Shown piece by piece: positions 37,312 through 46,518 of a DNA stretch of 64,000 bases. Every line of letters starts with the position of its first letter. Position 1 is the first letter of the stretch. Source of the DNA: Bacillus massiliigorillae (GTDB lineage Bacteria > Bacillota > Bacilli > Bacillales > DSM-1321). The notes below the pieces were generated by a model, which saw only the letters and a program-made list of their open reading frames with translations, searched no databases and had not been told where the DNA came from. The translations under genes and the position numbers were made by a program. The stretch spans positions 2,946,787 through 3,010,786 of the forward strand of contig NZ_HG428741.1 of the NCBI RefSeq assembly GCF_000380245.2. Direction: 5' to 3'.

Positions 37312-38268
37312 CTATAAGAATCGCTCCACAAGCAAACGGATTGCAGAAAAGCAAAGTAATGCAATGAAAGAAGATGTATACAATAATTTATTCGTGAGTA
37401 ATATATCCGAGATTGTGATGCTTCGAGAATCATCTCCAATATGCGGCTTTTCTACTAATTCGCCGAAATAATAATGAGCACCGCCTAACTGCAAACCTAA
37501 TGCTCCCGCAACCGCACCTTCTGGAAAAGCACAGTTTGGGCTTTTGTGTTGCTTACGGTCACGCCACCCAATATGGAACGCATCACGCCAATTCAAACGT
37601 AAGAAAAAGCTAGCAATAGAAATAAATATCCACGTTAATCGAGCTGGAATATAGTTTACTATGTCATCTATTTTGGCTGAGAAATAACCGATGGAACGAT
37701 ATTTTTCATTTTGATAACCAACCATCGAATCTAATGTATTTACCGCTTTATATGCCATCGCAAGTGCGGGTCCACCAATTAATAAGTAAAATAACGGGGC
37801 TACTACACCATCACTCGCATTTTCCGCGACTGTTTCAACTGTTGCTTTTGATATTTCATCTCTCGACAATTCCGTTGTATCACGACCTACAATCATAGAT
37901 AATTGTTTTCGTGCTTTTTCAATAGAACTTCGTTGTAACGTATACCATATTTTTCGCGCTTCATCACCTAAACATCTTGTTGCTAAAGTGGTATACGCTA
38001 AGTATATGGAAACAACCCAATACACAATGATGTTAAACTGCGCTAATTTGAGGATGCCCCATGTAATGAAATAAGTAAGCCCTACAATGATAATCCATAG
38101 GAACAGCCCACCTATCTTTAATTGTCTTTCCGTTTTACATACTTTTCGAATCGCTTTTACACAAATATTAATGCCGTTTCCAATAAAACGAACTGGATGA
38201 GGCCAATTAGATGGATCACCTATTATTAAATCTAGTAAATAAGCGATACCATAAATCATTACTTGCAT
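37312..38268 (-). CDS. cbiB: Adenosylcobinamide-phosphate synthase CbiB
   Basis: A 318-residue membrane protein that attaches the aminopropanol(-phosphate) arm to adenosylcobyric acid. IAYLLDLIIGDPSNWPHPVRFIG at the N-terminus and ETVAENASDGVVAPLFYLLIGG near 145 are characteristic, with several membrane segments. It overlaps the end of cbiA. It would use threonine-phosphate-derived aminopropanol phosphate made by PduX and CobD, both encoded nearby. Confidence 0.93.
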   Translation of the reverse strand: MQVMIYGIAYLLDLIIGDPSNWPHPVRFIGNGINICVKAIRKVCKTERQLKIGGLFLWIIIVGLTYFITWGILKLAQFNIIVYWVVSIYLAYTTLATRCLGDEARKIWYTLQRSSIEKARKQLSMIVGRDTTELSRDEISKATVETVAENASDGVVAPLFYLLIGGPALAMAYKAVNTLDSMVGYQNEKYRSIGYFSAKIDDIVNYIPARLTWIFISIASFFLRLNWRDAFHIGWRDRKQHKSPNCAFPEGAVAGALGLQLGGAHYYFGELVEKPHIGDDSRSITISDILLTNKLLYTSSFIALLCFSAIRLLVERFL

Positions 38269-39623
38269 TTCTTACTCCTCCCGATTTCTAACAAACGATA
38301 TAATAATGATGGATTTTGATAGAAATGAATATGCAAGTAACTTGCTAATGTATTTCCTTCACAATAACCACCTGACCAGGTACTTACTATCTCTCCGTCT
38401 CGCTTTTTTTCCATTTGAAAACAAGTCGGATGATTACTTTCGAAAACAGAATGATGAAACTCATGGCCACGTATTGTCATTCCTTGTTTTCCTAATACTG
38501 TATCTTCGACCATCGTCGCTGTACAATAGCCAAAACTTCGTAATCTTTTTGTCATCTTACTTTCCCCTTGAAAAATACCAACCATCGAATACTGTTCTTC
38601 TTCAACGTGAAGTGTATTTCCTATATACATTAAGCCACCACACTCAGCATATATTGGCTTTTGTTGTTGATGATACTGCTTAATTGCTAGTTTCATTGAT
38701 TTATTATCTGCTAATTGCTTCGCAAACATTTCAGGAAATCCTCCACCAATATACAGTACATCGCATTCAGGTAAACTTTCATCTTCAAGTGGACTGAATG
38801 GAATTAATGTCACGCCACATTTCTTCATTAAATCTAAATTATCTTGATAATAAAAATGAAACGCCTTATCATGTGCATAAGCTACACGCACATCAGAAAA
38901 ATCAGGATAATAGCTTTTCGATTCTCCTTGAAGTGAAGGTTGTTCACTTATTGCTAACAATTTATCTAAATCAATATGCTTGTCAATTAAGCCAGCTAGC
39001 AAATCCCATTTACTCTCTAAATCTTGCATTTCCACATCTGGTACAAGACCTAAATGGCGTGATGGCAGGCTAATATCAGGCGTATTAGGTAAATAGCCTA
39101 ACACAGGTACATCTGTATAACGTTCAATCGATTTTTTAATCAATTGATAGTGAGTTTCTGATGCAACACGATTTACAATAACACCTGCTATCATCACTTC
39201 ATGATCTAATTCACAAAACCCCTTTACAATGGCAGCTGCCGAAGTAGAAATGGCTTTTCCATCAATCACTAGTAAAACGGGACATTGAAGTTGCTTCGCA
39301 ATAGATGCACTACTGCAACAATCTTTATCTGTTCCTAAACCATCATATAAACCCATAACACCTTCAATAAAAGAAATATCTGCTCCTTCACTATTTTCAA
39401 TAAATAATGAACGTAATACAACACTATCATTTATTAGATAGCTATCTAAATTTCGAGAAGCAACTCCTGTAATTGCTTCGTGATAATTGGTATCAATATA
39501 ATCTGGACCTACTTTAAATGGTTGTACACGTAAATTCCGCTTCATCAACGCACGTAATAAACCAAGTGTCACTGTTGTTTTCCCTGATCCACTAGATGCC
39601 GCACCAATCATTATTCGCTTCAT
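38259..39623 (-). CDS. cbiA: Cobyrinate a,c-diamide synthase CbiA
   Basis: A 454-residue glutamine amidotransferase. The P-loop-like ASSGSGKTTVTLGLLRAL is at the N-terminus (dethiobiotin-synthetase-like domain). The glutaminase domain has YAECGGLMYIG with the nucleophile Cys near 330, and HEFHHSVF near 385. It amidates the a and c side chains of cobyrinate. It is the first gene of the operon after the riboswitch; GGGGGAAACAT precedes the ATG. Confidence 0.94.
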   Translation of the reverse strand: MKRIMIGAASSGSGKTTVTLGLLRALMKRNLRVQPFKVGPDYIDTNYHEAITGVASRNLDSYLINDSVVLRSLFIENSEGADISFIEGVMGLYDGLGTDKDCCSSASIAKQLQCPVLLVIDGKAISTSAAAIVKGFCELDHEVMIAGVIVNRVASETHYQLIKKSIERYTDVPVLGYLPNTPDISLPSRHLGLVPDVEMQDLESKWDLLAGLIDKHIDLDKLLAISEQPSLQGESKSYYPDFSDVRVAYAHDKAFHFYYQDNLDLMKKCGVTLIPFSPLEDESLPECDVLYIGGGFPEMFAKQLADNKSMKLAIKQYHQQQKPIYAECGGLMYIGNTLHVEEEQYSMVGIFQGESKMTKRLRSFGYCTATMVEDTVLGKQGMTIRGHEFHHSVFESNHPTCFQMEKKRDGEIVSTWSGGYCEGNTLASYLHIHFYQNPSLLYRLLEIGRSKKCK

Positions 39624-39663
39624 ATGTTTCCCCCATGTAAAAGCTATTATATTTTAGCTCCAT

Positions 39664-39698
39664 ATAAAAAACACCAGACGCTAAAGTAAGTCTGATGT
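39664..39698 (-). terminator. Riboswitch expression-platform terminator
   Basis: On the minus strand, ACATCAGAC pairs with GTCTGGTGT and is followed by TTTTTT. It lies between the B12 aptamer and cbiA, so the switch probably works by premature transcription termination when cobalamin is bound. Confidence 0.8.
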
Positions 39699-39794
39699 CA
39701 TAATTAGGAACATAATTGTGAATTTCATTAAACAGAAACACACACAACGTTGCTATATTAGACAACTATCTCCCTTAGTAGTTGTAATAGCATA

Positions 39795-39965
39795 CTATTA
39801 TAAAGAAGGTCTCCTGACTTCGTATCATCCTACCAACCTACCTTCCCAAATCCCATTTGATTCAGTGGTTTATTAGGTTTTCGTCCACTTCACAGTAGTT
39901 AGGGCCTGTAGAGGATTTCCACCTCTTTCCCTACCTTTATATAGCTTTTATTATGTAATTATCGT
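39795..39965 (-). ncRNA. Cobalamin riboswitch 1, upstream of cbiA
   Basis: Reading the minus strand: GGGAAAGAGGTG, AATCCTCTACAG, CCACTGAATC, TGGGAAGGTAGG, and the B12 box GTCAGGAGACCTTC near its end. These segments, in this order, match the conserved core of the adenosylcobalamin riboswitch. It precedes the 13-gene corrin-ring operon. The rest of the gap up to 40144 holds only AT-rich sequence, presumably with the promoter. Confidence 0.93.
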
Positions 39966-40144
39966 ATATATTCATTATAAAAGGACAAGACCGTACATAC
40001 AAGGAGTCTAAGATAGACTATATCAATATAGCAATACCCTCCTATATACTTTCTCTACTAAAAAAGATGCGGTAAACATGGTATTACTATACCCCATTTA
40101 TTTTGAAGTACACCAATAATATACTATTTTCATAAAATTTTATC

Positions 40145-41038
40145 CTATGATAATTGAAGGGTCACTCCTCCATATACAGAATGATGAAAATGATAGCGTG
40201 GATAGGCATCAAATATTCGCTTTTCTTCTAAACGATACAATAAATCTTGACGATTCATCTTCGCTTCATCATACATTAATCCAATGACGGTCCCGCTGTG
40301 TGCAACATTGATTCCTAACAAATCTGTCGTATCCACAACCTCTAATAATTCATTAAATTTCGGCTTTGGTAATATCGCTTGATTGACCGTTGCACTAATA
40401 GTAGCAGCTTCTCCTAACTTCAAGAGAGATTCCTCATTGATGGCTTGTTTATATAAAGAATATGCTTCTTCTAACTCAAGCGCCTGATTTTTATACATCT
40501 CCTGAACATTCCTGCTATGGAACTCTTCTGTTATTAATATATCTAACGGCTCCAGCACGAGCACACCAAAACGTGGAGACCATGAGGATTCCACCATAAC
40601 TTTACCATGTATATGATCAAAAAGTGTCAGATTCGGAAAAATTGTACTATCCGTCGGTTCCATTGAAAGACAAATTGTCGCAAGCTTCTGTGGTGTCATA
40701 GTACAACCAAGTAACCGAGCCGTCGCTACAACTGTTGCTGCAACATCAGCTGTACTACTTGCCATTCCTTTTGCTATGGGAATCGTTGAAGCAATCGTTA
40801 AAGTAATAGGCGGCAGGCTCTCTATAGAAACATCATAATGCTTACACGTTGCATAAAACGCTCTCCAAGCCTTTGAATGACGAAGATTATTAACTAGATA
40901 CTTATGTTCAAGTTGTTCTTCTAAAGTAACCTCACTATACCAATTGATTGGATACGAAATTAGTTTTACACTTCCCTCAATCCACCCTTGAATTAATTCA
41001 CCACATGATGCAGGACACTTCGCCGTTACTTTCACCAC
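40145..41038 (-). CDS. pduX: L-threonine kinase, PduX-like (GHMP family)
   Basis: A 297-residue GHMP kinase. AKCPASCGELIQGWIEGSVKLISYPINWYSEV at the N-terminus and the glycine/serine-rich ATP loop PIAKGMASSTADVAA near 88 match PduX. PduX phosphorylates L-threonine; CobD (encoded at 48327) then decarboxylates it to aminopropanol phosphate for the nucleotide loop. It lies alone between the two cobalamin operons, starting with a GTG behind AGTGGAG, and has no riboswitch of its own. Confidence 0.85.
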   Translation of the reverse strand: MVKVTAKCPASCGELIQGWIEGSVKLISYPINWYSEVTLEEQLEHKYLVNNLRHSKAWRAFYATCKHYDVSIESLPPITLTIASTIPIAKGMASSTADVAATVVATARLLGCTMTPQKLATICLSMEPTDSTIFPNLTLFDHIHGKVMVESSWSPRFGVLVLEPLDILITEEFHSRNVQEMYKNQALELEEAYSLYKQAINEESLLKLGEAATISATVNQAILPKPKFNELLEVVDTTDLLGINVAHSGTVIGLMYDEAKMNRQDLLYRLEEKRIFDAYPRYHFHHSVYGGVTLQLS

Positions 41039-41204
41039 TAATCAACTCCACTATTAATCTAACATCGTTCTTCTAATCATATCGTACATTTCCTTCTTTG
41101 CCCAATCGCGAAAAACTTCACACTAAATTACCTGTATATTCATAATGATTTCTTAACTAATTATTGATAAGCTAATTTAGATTATGTTTGAAAGTGAGTT
41201 ATAT

Positions 41205-41903
41205 ATGAAAAAGAATGTCTTTATTTTTTTTATTGCATTATGTTTAATTATAGTCGTTATCATTACATTAGAGAAAGGACGCTATAAGTATCACCATGTC
41301 CAAGAAGTAGCAATATCTCTTTTAGAAGATTCATATTTCAAAGATCATATCAGTAACCTTCATACTGAGTTCAAAAATAAGGATATGATATGTATTACAT
41401 TTGATTTAGATAAAGAATTTAATACTTTACCTACAAGTGAAAAATTTATGTTACTAGAATTATATAGTAAACAGATCCGTTATTTTTTACGAAACAGCGC
41501 ATATGAAAACCCGTTGCATGATTCAAAAATACATTTAAAAGGGCAAATATCTTCCCTTCAATCTACTTTTGAATTAGTAAGTACCATCCCTAATAGCTAT
41601 GAATTTTTCAAACTCGATAGTTCGTTAAAACAGAATGGTAAAGAAATATATAATACTGCACGTTATAAAAGTGAATTTAAGGACTTAGAGAAGCAATGGG
41701 ATGATGATACAACAAATGGATATAGCCAAAAAGAAATATATTTATATGCAACAAGACTTTTCAACACTATGACAAACCGAGGAAAAAACTATCAACCAAA
41801 AACTGATTCGGAATTAATATTACAAGCTGTATTAGATAAATACGAGATTACTTATGAAGAGTATGATTATATTTATAAAAAGTATTCTTTAAATCTACAT
41901 TAA
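41205..41903 (+). CDS. Membrane-anchored protein of unknown function
   Basis: A 232-residue protein with one N-terminal membrane segment (about 5-24, FIFFIALCLIIVVIITL) and a hydrophilic, mostly helical outer domain rich in Lys, Asp and Tyr. The C-terminus has Tyr-rich helices (YEITYEEYDYIYKKY). The ATG at 41205 follows AAAGTGAG; the open frame extends 7 codons upstream without support. I do not recognise a family, and the neighbours (cobalamin genes, methyltransferase) give no clear clue. Confidence 0.6.
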   Translation: MKKNVFIFFIALCLIIVVIITLEKGRYKYHHVQEVAISLLEDSYFKDHISNLHTEFKNKDMICITFDLDKEFNTLPTSEKFMLLELYSKQIRYFLRNSAYENPLHDSKIHLKGQISSLQSTFELVSTIPNSYEFFKLDSSLKQNGKEIYNTARYKSEFKDLEKQWDDDTTNGYSQKEIYLYATRLFNTMTNRGKNYQPKTDSELILQAVLDKYEITYEEYDYIYKKYSLNLH

Positions 41904-41915
41904 TTATGTGTAAGT

Positions 41916-41953
41916 AAACGCCAATTCCTATATAGAAGGAAATTGGCGTTTTT
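41916..41953 (+). terminator. Intrinsic terminator
   Basis: AACGCCAATT pairs with AATTGGCGTT and is followed by TTT. It ends the membrane-protein transcript. Confidence 0.8.
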
Positions 41954-42199
41954 AGTATCTTATAGTGAATCATCTACTATTTATAATTTGATTTTCAAAA
42001 TTGAATTTGCACTTTTCATAAAACTACACAGAAAATTAAAACTCATACATCAAAAAAGAATGAGCTATATAACAACTCCTTATTCGCTCTATTAATAACA
42101 CTATGTTATCGATTTTTAATTATTTTGTTAATATCTATTATTTCAGATTATACGTATAATTCTTATATCGAACAGAGTTTAATAACGAAGGGGAGATTC

Positions 42200-42970
42200 A
42201 TGATGGTAACGAAGGATACTTGGAATGCTCAATTATATGATGGAAAACATTCATTTGTTTCACAGTATGGAGATTCACTACTCGATTTATTAGAACCACA
42301 AGCAGAAGAAAAAATTCTTGATTTAGGCTGTGGAACAGGTGATTTAGCTAAGAAGATTGCTGACTACAAAGCATCTGTAGTTGGTATCGATCAATCTGTA
42401 AATATGATAAACCAAGCGAGAAGTAAGTACCCAAATATTGAATTCTCGGTCCAGGATGCAACGGAATTGAATTATGATAATGAATTTGATGCCGTTTTTT
42501 CAAACGCCACCCTACACTGGGTGAAGCCGCCACAACAAGCTCTTCATTGTATATATAAAAGTTTAAAACAAGGAGGAAGATTTATTGCTGAATTCGGTGG
42601 TAAAGGAAATGTTCAAGCTATAACCGATGCCATTATTAAACAATTAATAGAATCAGGGATAGATTATAAAGCAGAGCAGTTCCCTTGGTATTATCCTAGT
42701 ATCGGCGAGTATGCATCACTCATGGAAGAAGAGGGCTTTAGAGTAACATTTGCACAACACTATGATCGCCCGACACCGTTAAACGATGATAACGGATTAA
42801 AGAACTGGATTAAGATGTTCGGTAGTACCTTTTTCGAAAACATTGATGAGAATAAAAAAGATGATATCCTAACAAAAGTTGAATCAAGCTTGAAAAGTGT
42901 TTTATATAAAGATGGAGTATGGATTGCTGATTATAAGAGAATACGTGTAATCGGAGTTAAGAATTGTTGA
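42200..42970 (+). CDS. Class I SAM-dependent methyltransferase, Tam-like
   Basis: A 256-residue methyltransferase. SAM motif I is ILDLGCGTGDLAKKIA, with acidic post-I VVGIDQSVNMI and motif IV FDAVFSNATLHWVK, which resembles trans-aconitate methyltransferase and BioC-like enzymes. AAGGGGAG supports the ATG at 42200. Substrate unknown. It is convergent with the flavin-oxidoreductase gene. Confidence 0.8.
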   Translation: MMVTKDTWNAQLYDGKHSFVSQYGDSLLDLLEPQAEEKILDLGCGTGDLAKKIADYKASVVGIDQSVNMINQARSKYPNIEFSVQDATELNYDNEFDAVFSNATLHWVKPPQQALHCIYKSLKQGGRFIAEFGGKGNVQAITDAIIKQLIESGIDYKAEQFPWYYPSIGEYASLMEEEGFRVTFAQHYDRPTPLNDDNGLKNWIKMFGSTFFENIDENKKDDILTKVESSLKSVLYKDGVWIADYKRIRVIGVKNC

Positions 42971-43005
42971 AAAGGGAATGAATCCATCTAATACACTAAA
43001 TAAAT

Positions 43006-43038
43006 AGAAGGCTGTTTCAAATTTGATACAGCCTTCTG
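43006..43038. terminator. Bidirectional terminator
   Basis: AGAAGGCTGT pairs with ACAGCCTTCT across a 12-base loop between convergent genes. Confidence 0.8.
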
Positions 43039-43046
43039 TACATAAA

Positions 43047-43595
43047 TCAAATATCATCCCGAATAGTTCGTCCAGAATAAAATTTCTTTTGTTCATCTAT
43101 TTCATTTTCTTTCGCAGTTAATCTATTTGGCTTCATTTTAAACACAGCGGTCTTACTACCATAACTAGATTGATATGTTGCTACATGCTTTTTAGATAAT
43201 GGTGATAAGTAATAGTTTGGTACATATTTATGTAACATCTCCTGCATGGCAGACGTTGCTTCGTCTAAATCGGTAACACGCTCGACAATTCCATTTGCAA
43301 TTACACTCATATAAGCTGTATCAGTATTTGCTGGAACTGGATCAACCAATGTTCCATAGCTCTCACTTACTGTAAAGCATGCTCGTGGATTGGTTTTAAT
43401 TATATCGATTTTTCTCCCTTCCTCCGCACCGTGAAAAAAGAAACATTCCTTATAATAAATAAAATTTAAAGGTATTACATAAGGAATTTCCCCATCAGCT
43501 AATCCTAGAAAACCCGTTTGCGCATTTGTTAAAAAAGCATCAATTCTAGCTTGATCTGTACAAGTATTACTCGCAAATCTAATTGAGTTTGTCAT
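43047..43595 (-). CDS. Pyridoxamine 5'-phosphate oxidase-family flavoprotein
   Basis: A 182-residue FMN-binding split-barrel protein. ARIDAFLTNAQTGFLGLADGEIPYVIPLNFIY, FFHGAEEGRKIDIIKTNPRACFTV and YMSVIANGIVERV follow the pattern of the PNPOx-like/NimA-related family. The ATG at 43595 is 6 bases after GGGAGTGA. It lies just downstream of a MerR gene on the same strand, so it is probably its target. Substrate unknown. Confidence 0.8.
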   Translation of the reverse strand: MTNSIRFASNTCTDQARIDAFLTNAQTGFLGLADGEIPYVIPLNFIYYKECFFFHGAEEGRKIDIIKTNPRACFTVSESYGTLVDPVPANTDTAYMSVIANGIVERVTDLDEATSAMQEMLHKYVPNYYLSPLSKKHVATYQSSYGSKTAVFKMKPNRLTAKENEIDEQKKFYSGRTIRDDI

Positions 43596-43614
43596 CAAAA
43601 TTCACTCCCGTAAA

Positions 43615-44520
43615 TTATTCATTATTTGTTTCCATTTCATTATCTAGTTTCTTTGCTTGTGGAAAATCTTCTAATAAACGGTCATTTATTTTTTGTAATT
43701 GTTCATTGTATGTTTTATAAGACTCACTTAAAATTTTTACATTTTCAATAAAAACATCATAATATCCGTTGTTCTTATGAAATTCTTTCAACATTAGCTG
43801 CATTTTATAGGCAGGGCTCGATTTAAATTCCTCAGAATTTCGATATTCCAAATACCACTCTAAACTTTCCTTGTTCTTTCCTATAAATTCATCATAGTTT
43901 TTTAATACTTCATGAAACCCTTCATCCATTTTGTTGAAATCTGCCATGTTTAACATATCCATTTGCTCTTCTAAATATCTTTGAATATCCTTTTCAAAAT
44001 CTAAGCTATTTAGATTATCAAGATATTCAACAATATTATTGAAAGCCTTTATTTTCTCGACGCTATCTAAAGTGCCATTTAAAAATCTACCAAAGTGCAC
44101 ATATAAATATTTCCCGTAAACCCCTGGAAATGCTTGAAGCAATTTATCCTTAATTATCATGTGATGATCTAACTTATGTTCGATTTCTTGAAACGCATCC
44201 TCAACAGAAAGATTTTGATTTAAGTAACGTAATAAGTAATGCTGCTGCGCTTTTGCTTGTTCAATTTGAAATACTTGTTTATCTTGATAATTACGTAAGG
44301 CGAGTTGTTTATCATCGCTTTCGAAAACACTCTTAATATCAGAAACACTCATTCCTAGCTTTCTAAGGATATATATCTCCTTTAATATGGTGACATCTGT
44401 CTCATCATACATTCTATAACCATTACTATCATATTTTTTATCAATCAGACCAACTTGCTCATAATAGCTAATAGCTTTCTTTGTTAATTTGCAGAGTTTC
44501 GAAATTTCACCGATTTGCAT
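43615..44520 (-). CDS. MerR-family transcriptional regulator
   Basis: A 301-residue regulator. The N-terminal winged helix is IGEISKLCKLTKKAISYYEQVGLI...NGYRMYDETDVTILKEIYILRKLGMSVSDIKSVF, followed by a long coiled coil (LRNYQDKQVFQIEQAKAQQHYLL) and a helical C-terminal ligand-type domain. AGGTGA supports the ATG at 44520. It precedes the flavoprotein gene by 19 bases, in one likely transcript. Confidence 0.85.
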   Translation of the reverse strand: MQIGEISKLCKLTKKAISYYEQVGLIDKKYDSNGYRMYDETDVTILKEIYILRKLGMSVSDIKSVFESDDKQLALRNYQDKQVFQIEQAKAQQHYLLRYLNQNLSVEDAFQEIEHKLDHHMIIKDKLLQAFPGVYGKYLYVHFGRFLNGTLDSVEKIKAFNNIVEYLDNLNSLDFEKDIQRYLEEQMDMLNMADFNKMDEGFHEVLKNYDEFIGKNKESLEWYLEYRNSEEFKSSPAYKMQLMLKEFHKNNGYYDVFIENVKILSESYKTYNEQLQKINDRLLEDFPQAKKLDNEMETNNE

Positions 44521-44603
44521 CCTCTTCACCTCATTATTAATACTCCCTAATCCTAGCTTAAACTAGCCCCTTAGGGATTAGTCAACATTAATAGAGGTTA
44601 CAA

Positions 44604-45206
44604 CTATTTACTGCCTTTTACACAAAGCCATTTAGCATTATTGTTTTCAAAAAACTCAACTGTTCTAAAGCCAACATTCTTCAACAATTGTTCCATCTCT
44701 GCTTTCGTCTTATAAACTTTCATATGATAATTAATTTTATATTTCTCAGCTACGAGAAAGAATTCCCCATCCTGCTTCAGTACTCTTGAAATTTCCTTTA
44801 CTGCATTTTCTAAATCAGACCAGAAATAATGAGTTTGAAAAGCTGATATAAGATCAAAGGTTTGGTCTATAAAAGGTAGATTTGTCACGCTTGCTTGCAA
44901 TATTTCTACTTTTCCCTTTTGAACTTCTTGAATATTTAGCCGTATAGAATCTACCACTGCTTGTTCCGAATAATCGATTCCGTATATTTTTTCATATGTA
45001 TTGGTTTGTGATAATAATTGAATTGCCTTTCCCCCGCCACAACCTATGTCGAGAAGTACAGACTCTCTATTGATTTTCATCTTTTTCATCGCCCATTTAT
45101 TCATTCCAGCATGAGCAAAATTCATAATTCGAATCATAATTGAACCTATTGTTCCATTTGGCTTTTTTGCTTGCTCTATCAATTTATTCATCCAACTTAT
45201 TTCCAC
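44604..45206 (-). CDS. Class I SAM-dependent methyltransferase
   Basis: A 200-residue methyltransferase from the GTG at 45206, which follows GGGAG at 6 bases; an upstream in-frame ATG at 45242 lacks a site. Motif I is VLLDIGCGGGKAIQLL, post-I is IYGIDYSEQAV, and motif IV FDLISAFQTHYFWSDLENAVKEI. The N-terminal basic helix region (MNKWAMKKMKI) is typical of small-molecule methylases. Substrate unknown. Confidence 0.78.
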   Translation of the reverse strand: MEISWMNKLIEQAKKPNGTIGSIMIRIMNFAHAGMNKWAMKKMKINRESVLLDIGCGGGKAIQLLSQTNTYEKIYGIDYSEQAVVDSIRLNIQEVQKGKVEILQASVTNLPFIDQTFDLISAFQTHYFWSDLENAVKEISRVLKQDGEFFLVAEKYKINYHMKVYKTKAEMEQLLKNVGFRTVEFFENNNAKWLCVKGSK

Positions 45207-45270
45207 AGCTCGCTCCCTTACTTCATTTCCATTATATAACATTTATGTTTTTAACTATATAATAACACTA

Positions 45271-45312
45271 AAAAACACGCTCGTTCTTCATTGAAGATCG
45301 AGCGTGTTTTTC
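45271..45312. terminator. Strong terminator at the end of the second cobalamin operon
   Basis: AAAAACACGCTCG pairs with CGAGCGTGTTTTT with further pairing in the loop (TCTTCA/TGAAGA). It ends the operon that finishes with the cblS-like gene and can also act in the other direction. Confidence 0.85.
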
Positions 45313-45362
45313 TCATACTACATTTGCGTCTATCAAAGATAACAAGCAAGTGAAAAAATTAG

Positions 45363-46097
45363 TTATTCAATTATACCAAGCAAATAAGCTTCAGGATATT
45401 TCTTCACGAAAGCAGTGACGCTCTCATTTTGAACTGCGATGATGAGAGCTGTCGCAGGTCCAGCTGATTGATCAAGCCATTCTGGATTACACTTAGCAAA
45501 TTCGTTAAAGTGATAACCATTTAAATCAGCTAGATTAGATGCTTCATAACGAATTCCCTTTGATCCAACTGGTACTAGCTCTAGTATATCTTGGCTTTTG
45601 ACTAATTCTCTCACAAGTTGGTAAGACACTTCTAGATTTGGTTTCTCTAAAAGCGCTTGTCCCATTCTCGGTTCGCCAATTCCTAGAAGAGTTGCACCAT
45701 TTTTGATATTATTGAGTTTTAATTGTTGTCTCGGTGAATAACCTGTTACGAATACACCGACACTCGTTTGACTCGTTGTCATATTTTCTTCTGTACTTCC
45801 ATTTAACTCTAAATGAGCTAATCCAGCGCTATGTAACTCTTCTTGAATTCCACGAATAATTCTTTTACCCGTTGGATTCATTTCTACACCAACGACATTA
45901 CTAATTGCGACAACTTCGGCTCCGCTTGCTAATACTTCTAAGAGAGCCACACGAGTAGTAAGCTTCCCTGTTAACTCGGGCGGAACACTTAACACATCAT
46001 GTTCCTTCTCACCAATGCTTGCACTAATATCAACCGCCGTTACTAAACATTGTTCATTCGGAAGTGAAACGACAGTTAAATCTCTTGTTTGTACCAT
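45363..46097 (-). CDS. cblS: AIR-synthase-related protein, probable alpha-ribazole kinase (CblS-like)
   Basis: A 244-residue protein with a PurM/AIRS-like layout: an Asp-containing VTAVDISASIGEKEHDVL strand, PPELTGKLTTRVALLEVLASGAEVVAISN, NPTGKRIIRGIQEELHSAGL, and LNGSTEEN before TSVGVFVTG. In Listeria and Geobacillus, CblS of this family phosphorylates alpha-ribazole, working with the CblT transporter. Its place in the nucleotide-loop operon, near a candidate CblT at 52943, fits. It lacks the motifs I would expect of the amidohydrolase CbiZ. The gene symbol is a reasoned call, not a proven one. Confidence 0.55.
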   Translation of the reverse strand: MVQTRDLTVVSLPNEQCLVTAVDISASIGEKEHDVLSVPPELTGKLTTRVALLEVLASGAEVVAISNVVGVEMNPTGKRIIRGIQEELHSAGLAHLELNGSTEENMTTSQTSVGVFVTGYSPRQQLKLNNIKNGATLLGIGEPRMGQALLEKPNLEVSYQLVRELVKSQDILELVPVGSKGIRYEASNLADLNGYHFNEFAKCNPEWLDQSAGPATALIIAVQNESVTAFVKKYPEAYLLGIIE

Positions 46098-46125
46098 TTA
46101 CTTCCCTCTCATTCTAAACTACATA

Positions 46126-46518
46126 CTATTTCAGCCGTTTCGCCAAACCATGCCATATACTCGTCACTTCATCCGCTTTCTTCACAGCTTCTTGTTGAAC
46201 CCAGCCAACTACATCACGCAAACGACGATCATGTTCTTCAATAGGAACTATGCCTCTGCCGATTTCAAGCATGATGAGCACTGCCTCTTGTTGTGAACAG
46301 ACCCACTCTCGAAATATCTCCACAATTTCTTGATTCGATTGCCCAGCTTTAATCAGCTCGCTAATCCATATTTCGAATCCTTCGTAAACAACTGTATCAC
46401 TTTGTTTCTCTTCTTTCATTGATTGTCCTTCATAAGCTGAAATCAGCTGAAACGATCCATATTTTTCTCTTACAAACTGGCGCTTTCCACTATAGGCACC
46501 ACCGATGATGATGTGCAT
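46126..46518 (-). CDS. Short CobU-like protein (second copy)
   Basis: A 130-residue protein with P-loop IIGGAYSGKRQFV and a C-terminus typical of CobU: EIGRGIVPIEEHDRRLRDVVGWVQQEAVKKADEV then HGLAKRLK. The middle region of CobU with the guanylylated His (as RIHLH...TIEEP in the 47803 gene) is absent. It is therefore short for a bifunctional kinase/guanylyltransferase (usually about 180). It may keep only kinase or regulatory activity. ATG at 46518 is 6 bases after GGAGGTGA; it overlaps cobC by 49 bases. Confidence 0.75.
   Translation of the reverse strand: MHIIIGGAYSGKRQFVREKYGSFQLISAYEGQSMKEEKQSDTVVYEGFEIWISELIKAGQSNQEIVEIFREWVCSQQEAVLIMLEIGRGIVPIEEHDRRLRDVVGWVQQEAVKKADEVTSIWHGLAKRLK

Noticed and set aside
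45363..46097. CbiZ adenosylcobinamide amidohydrolase
   Set aside because: The sequence follows an AIR-synthase-like pattern and lacks the motifs I associate with CbiZ. With a complete de novo pathway there is less need for CbiZ.
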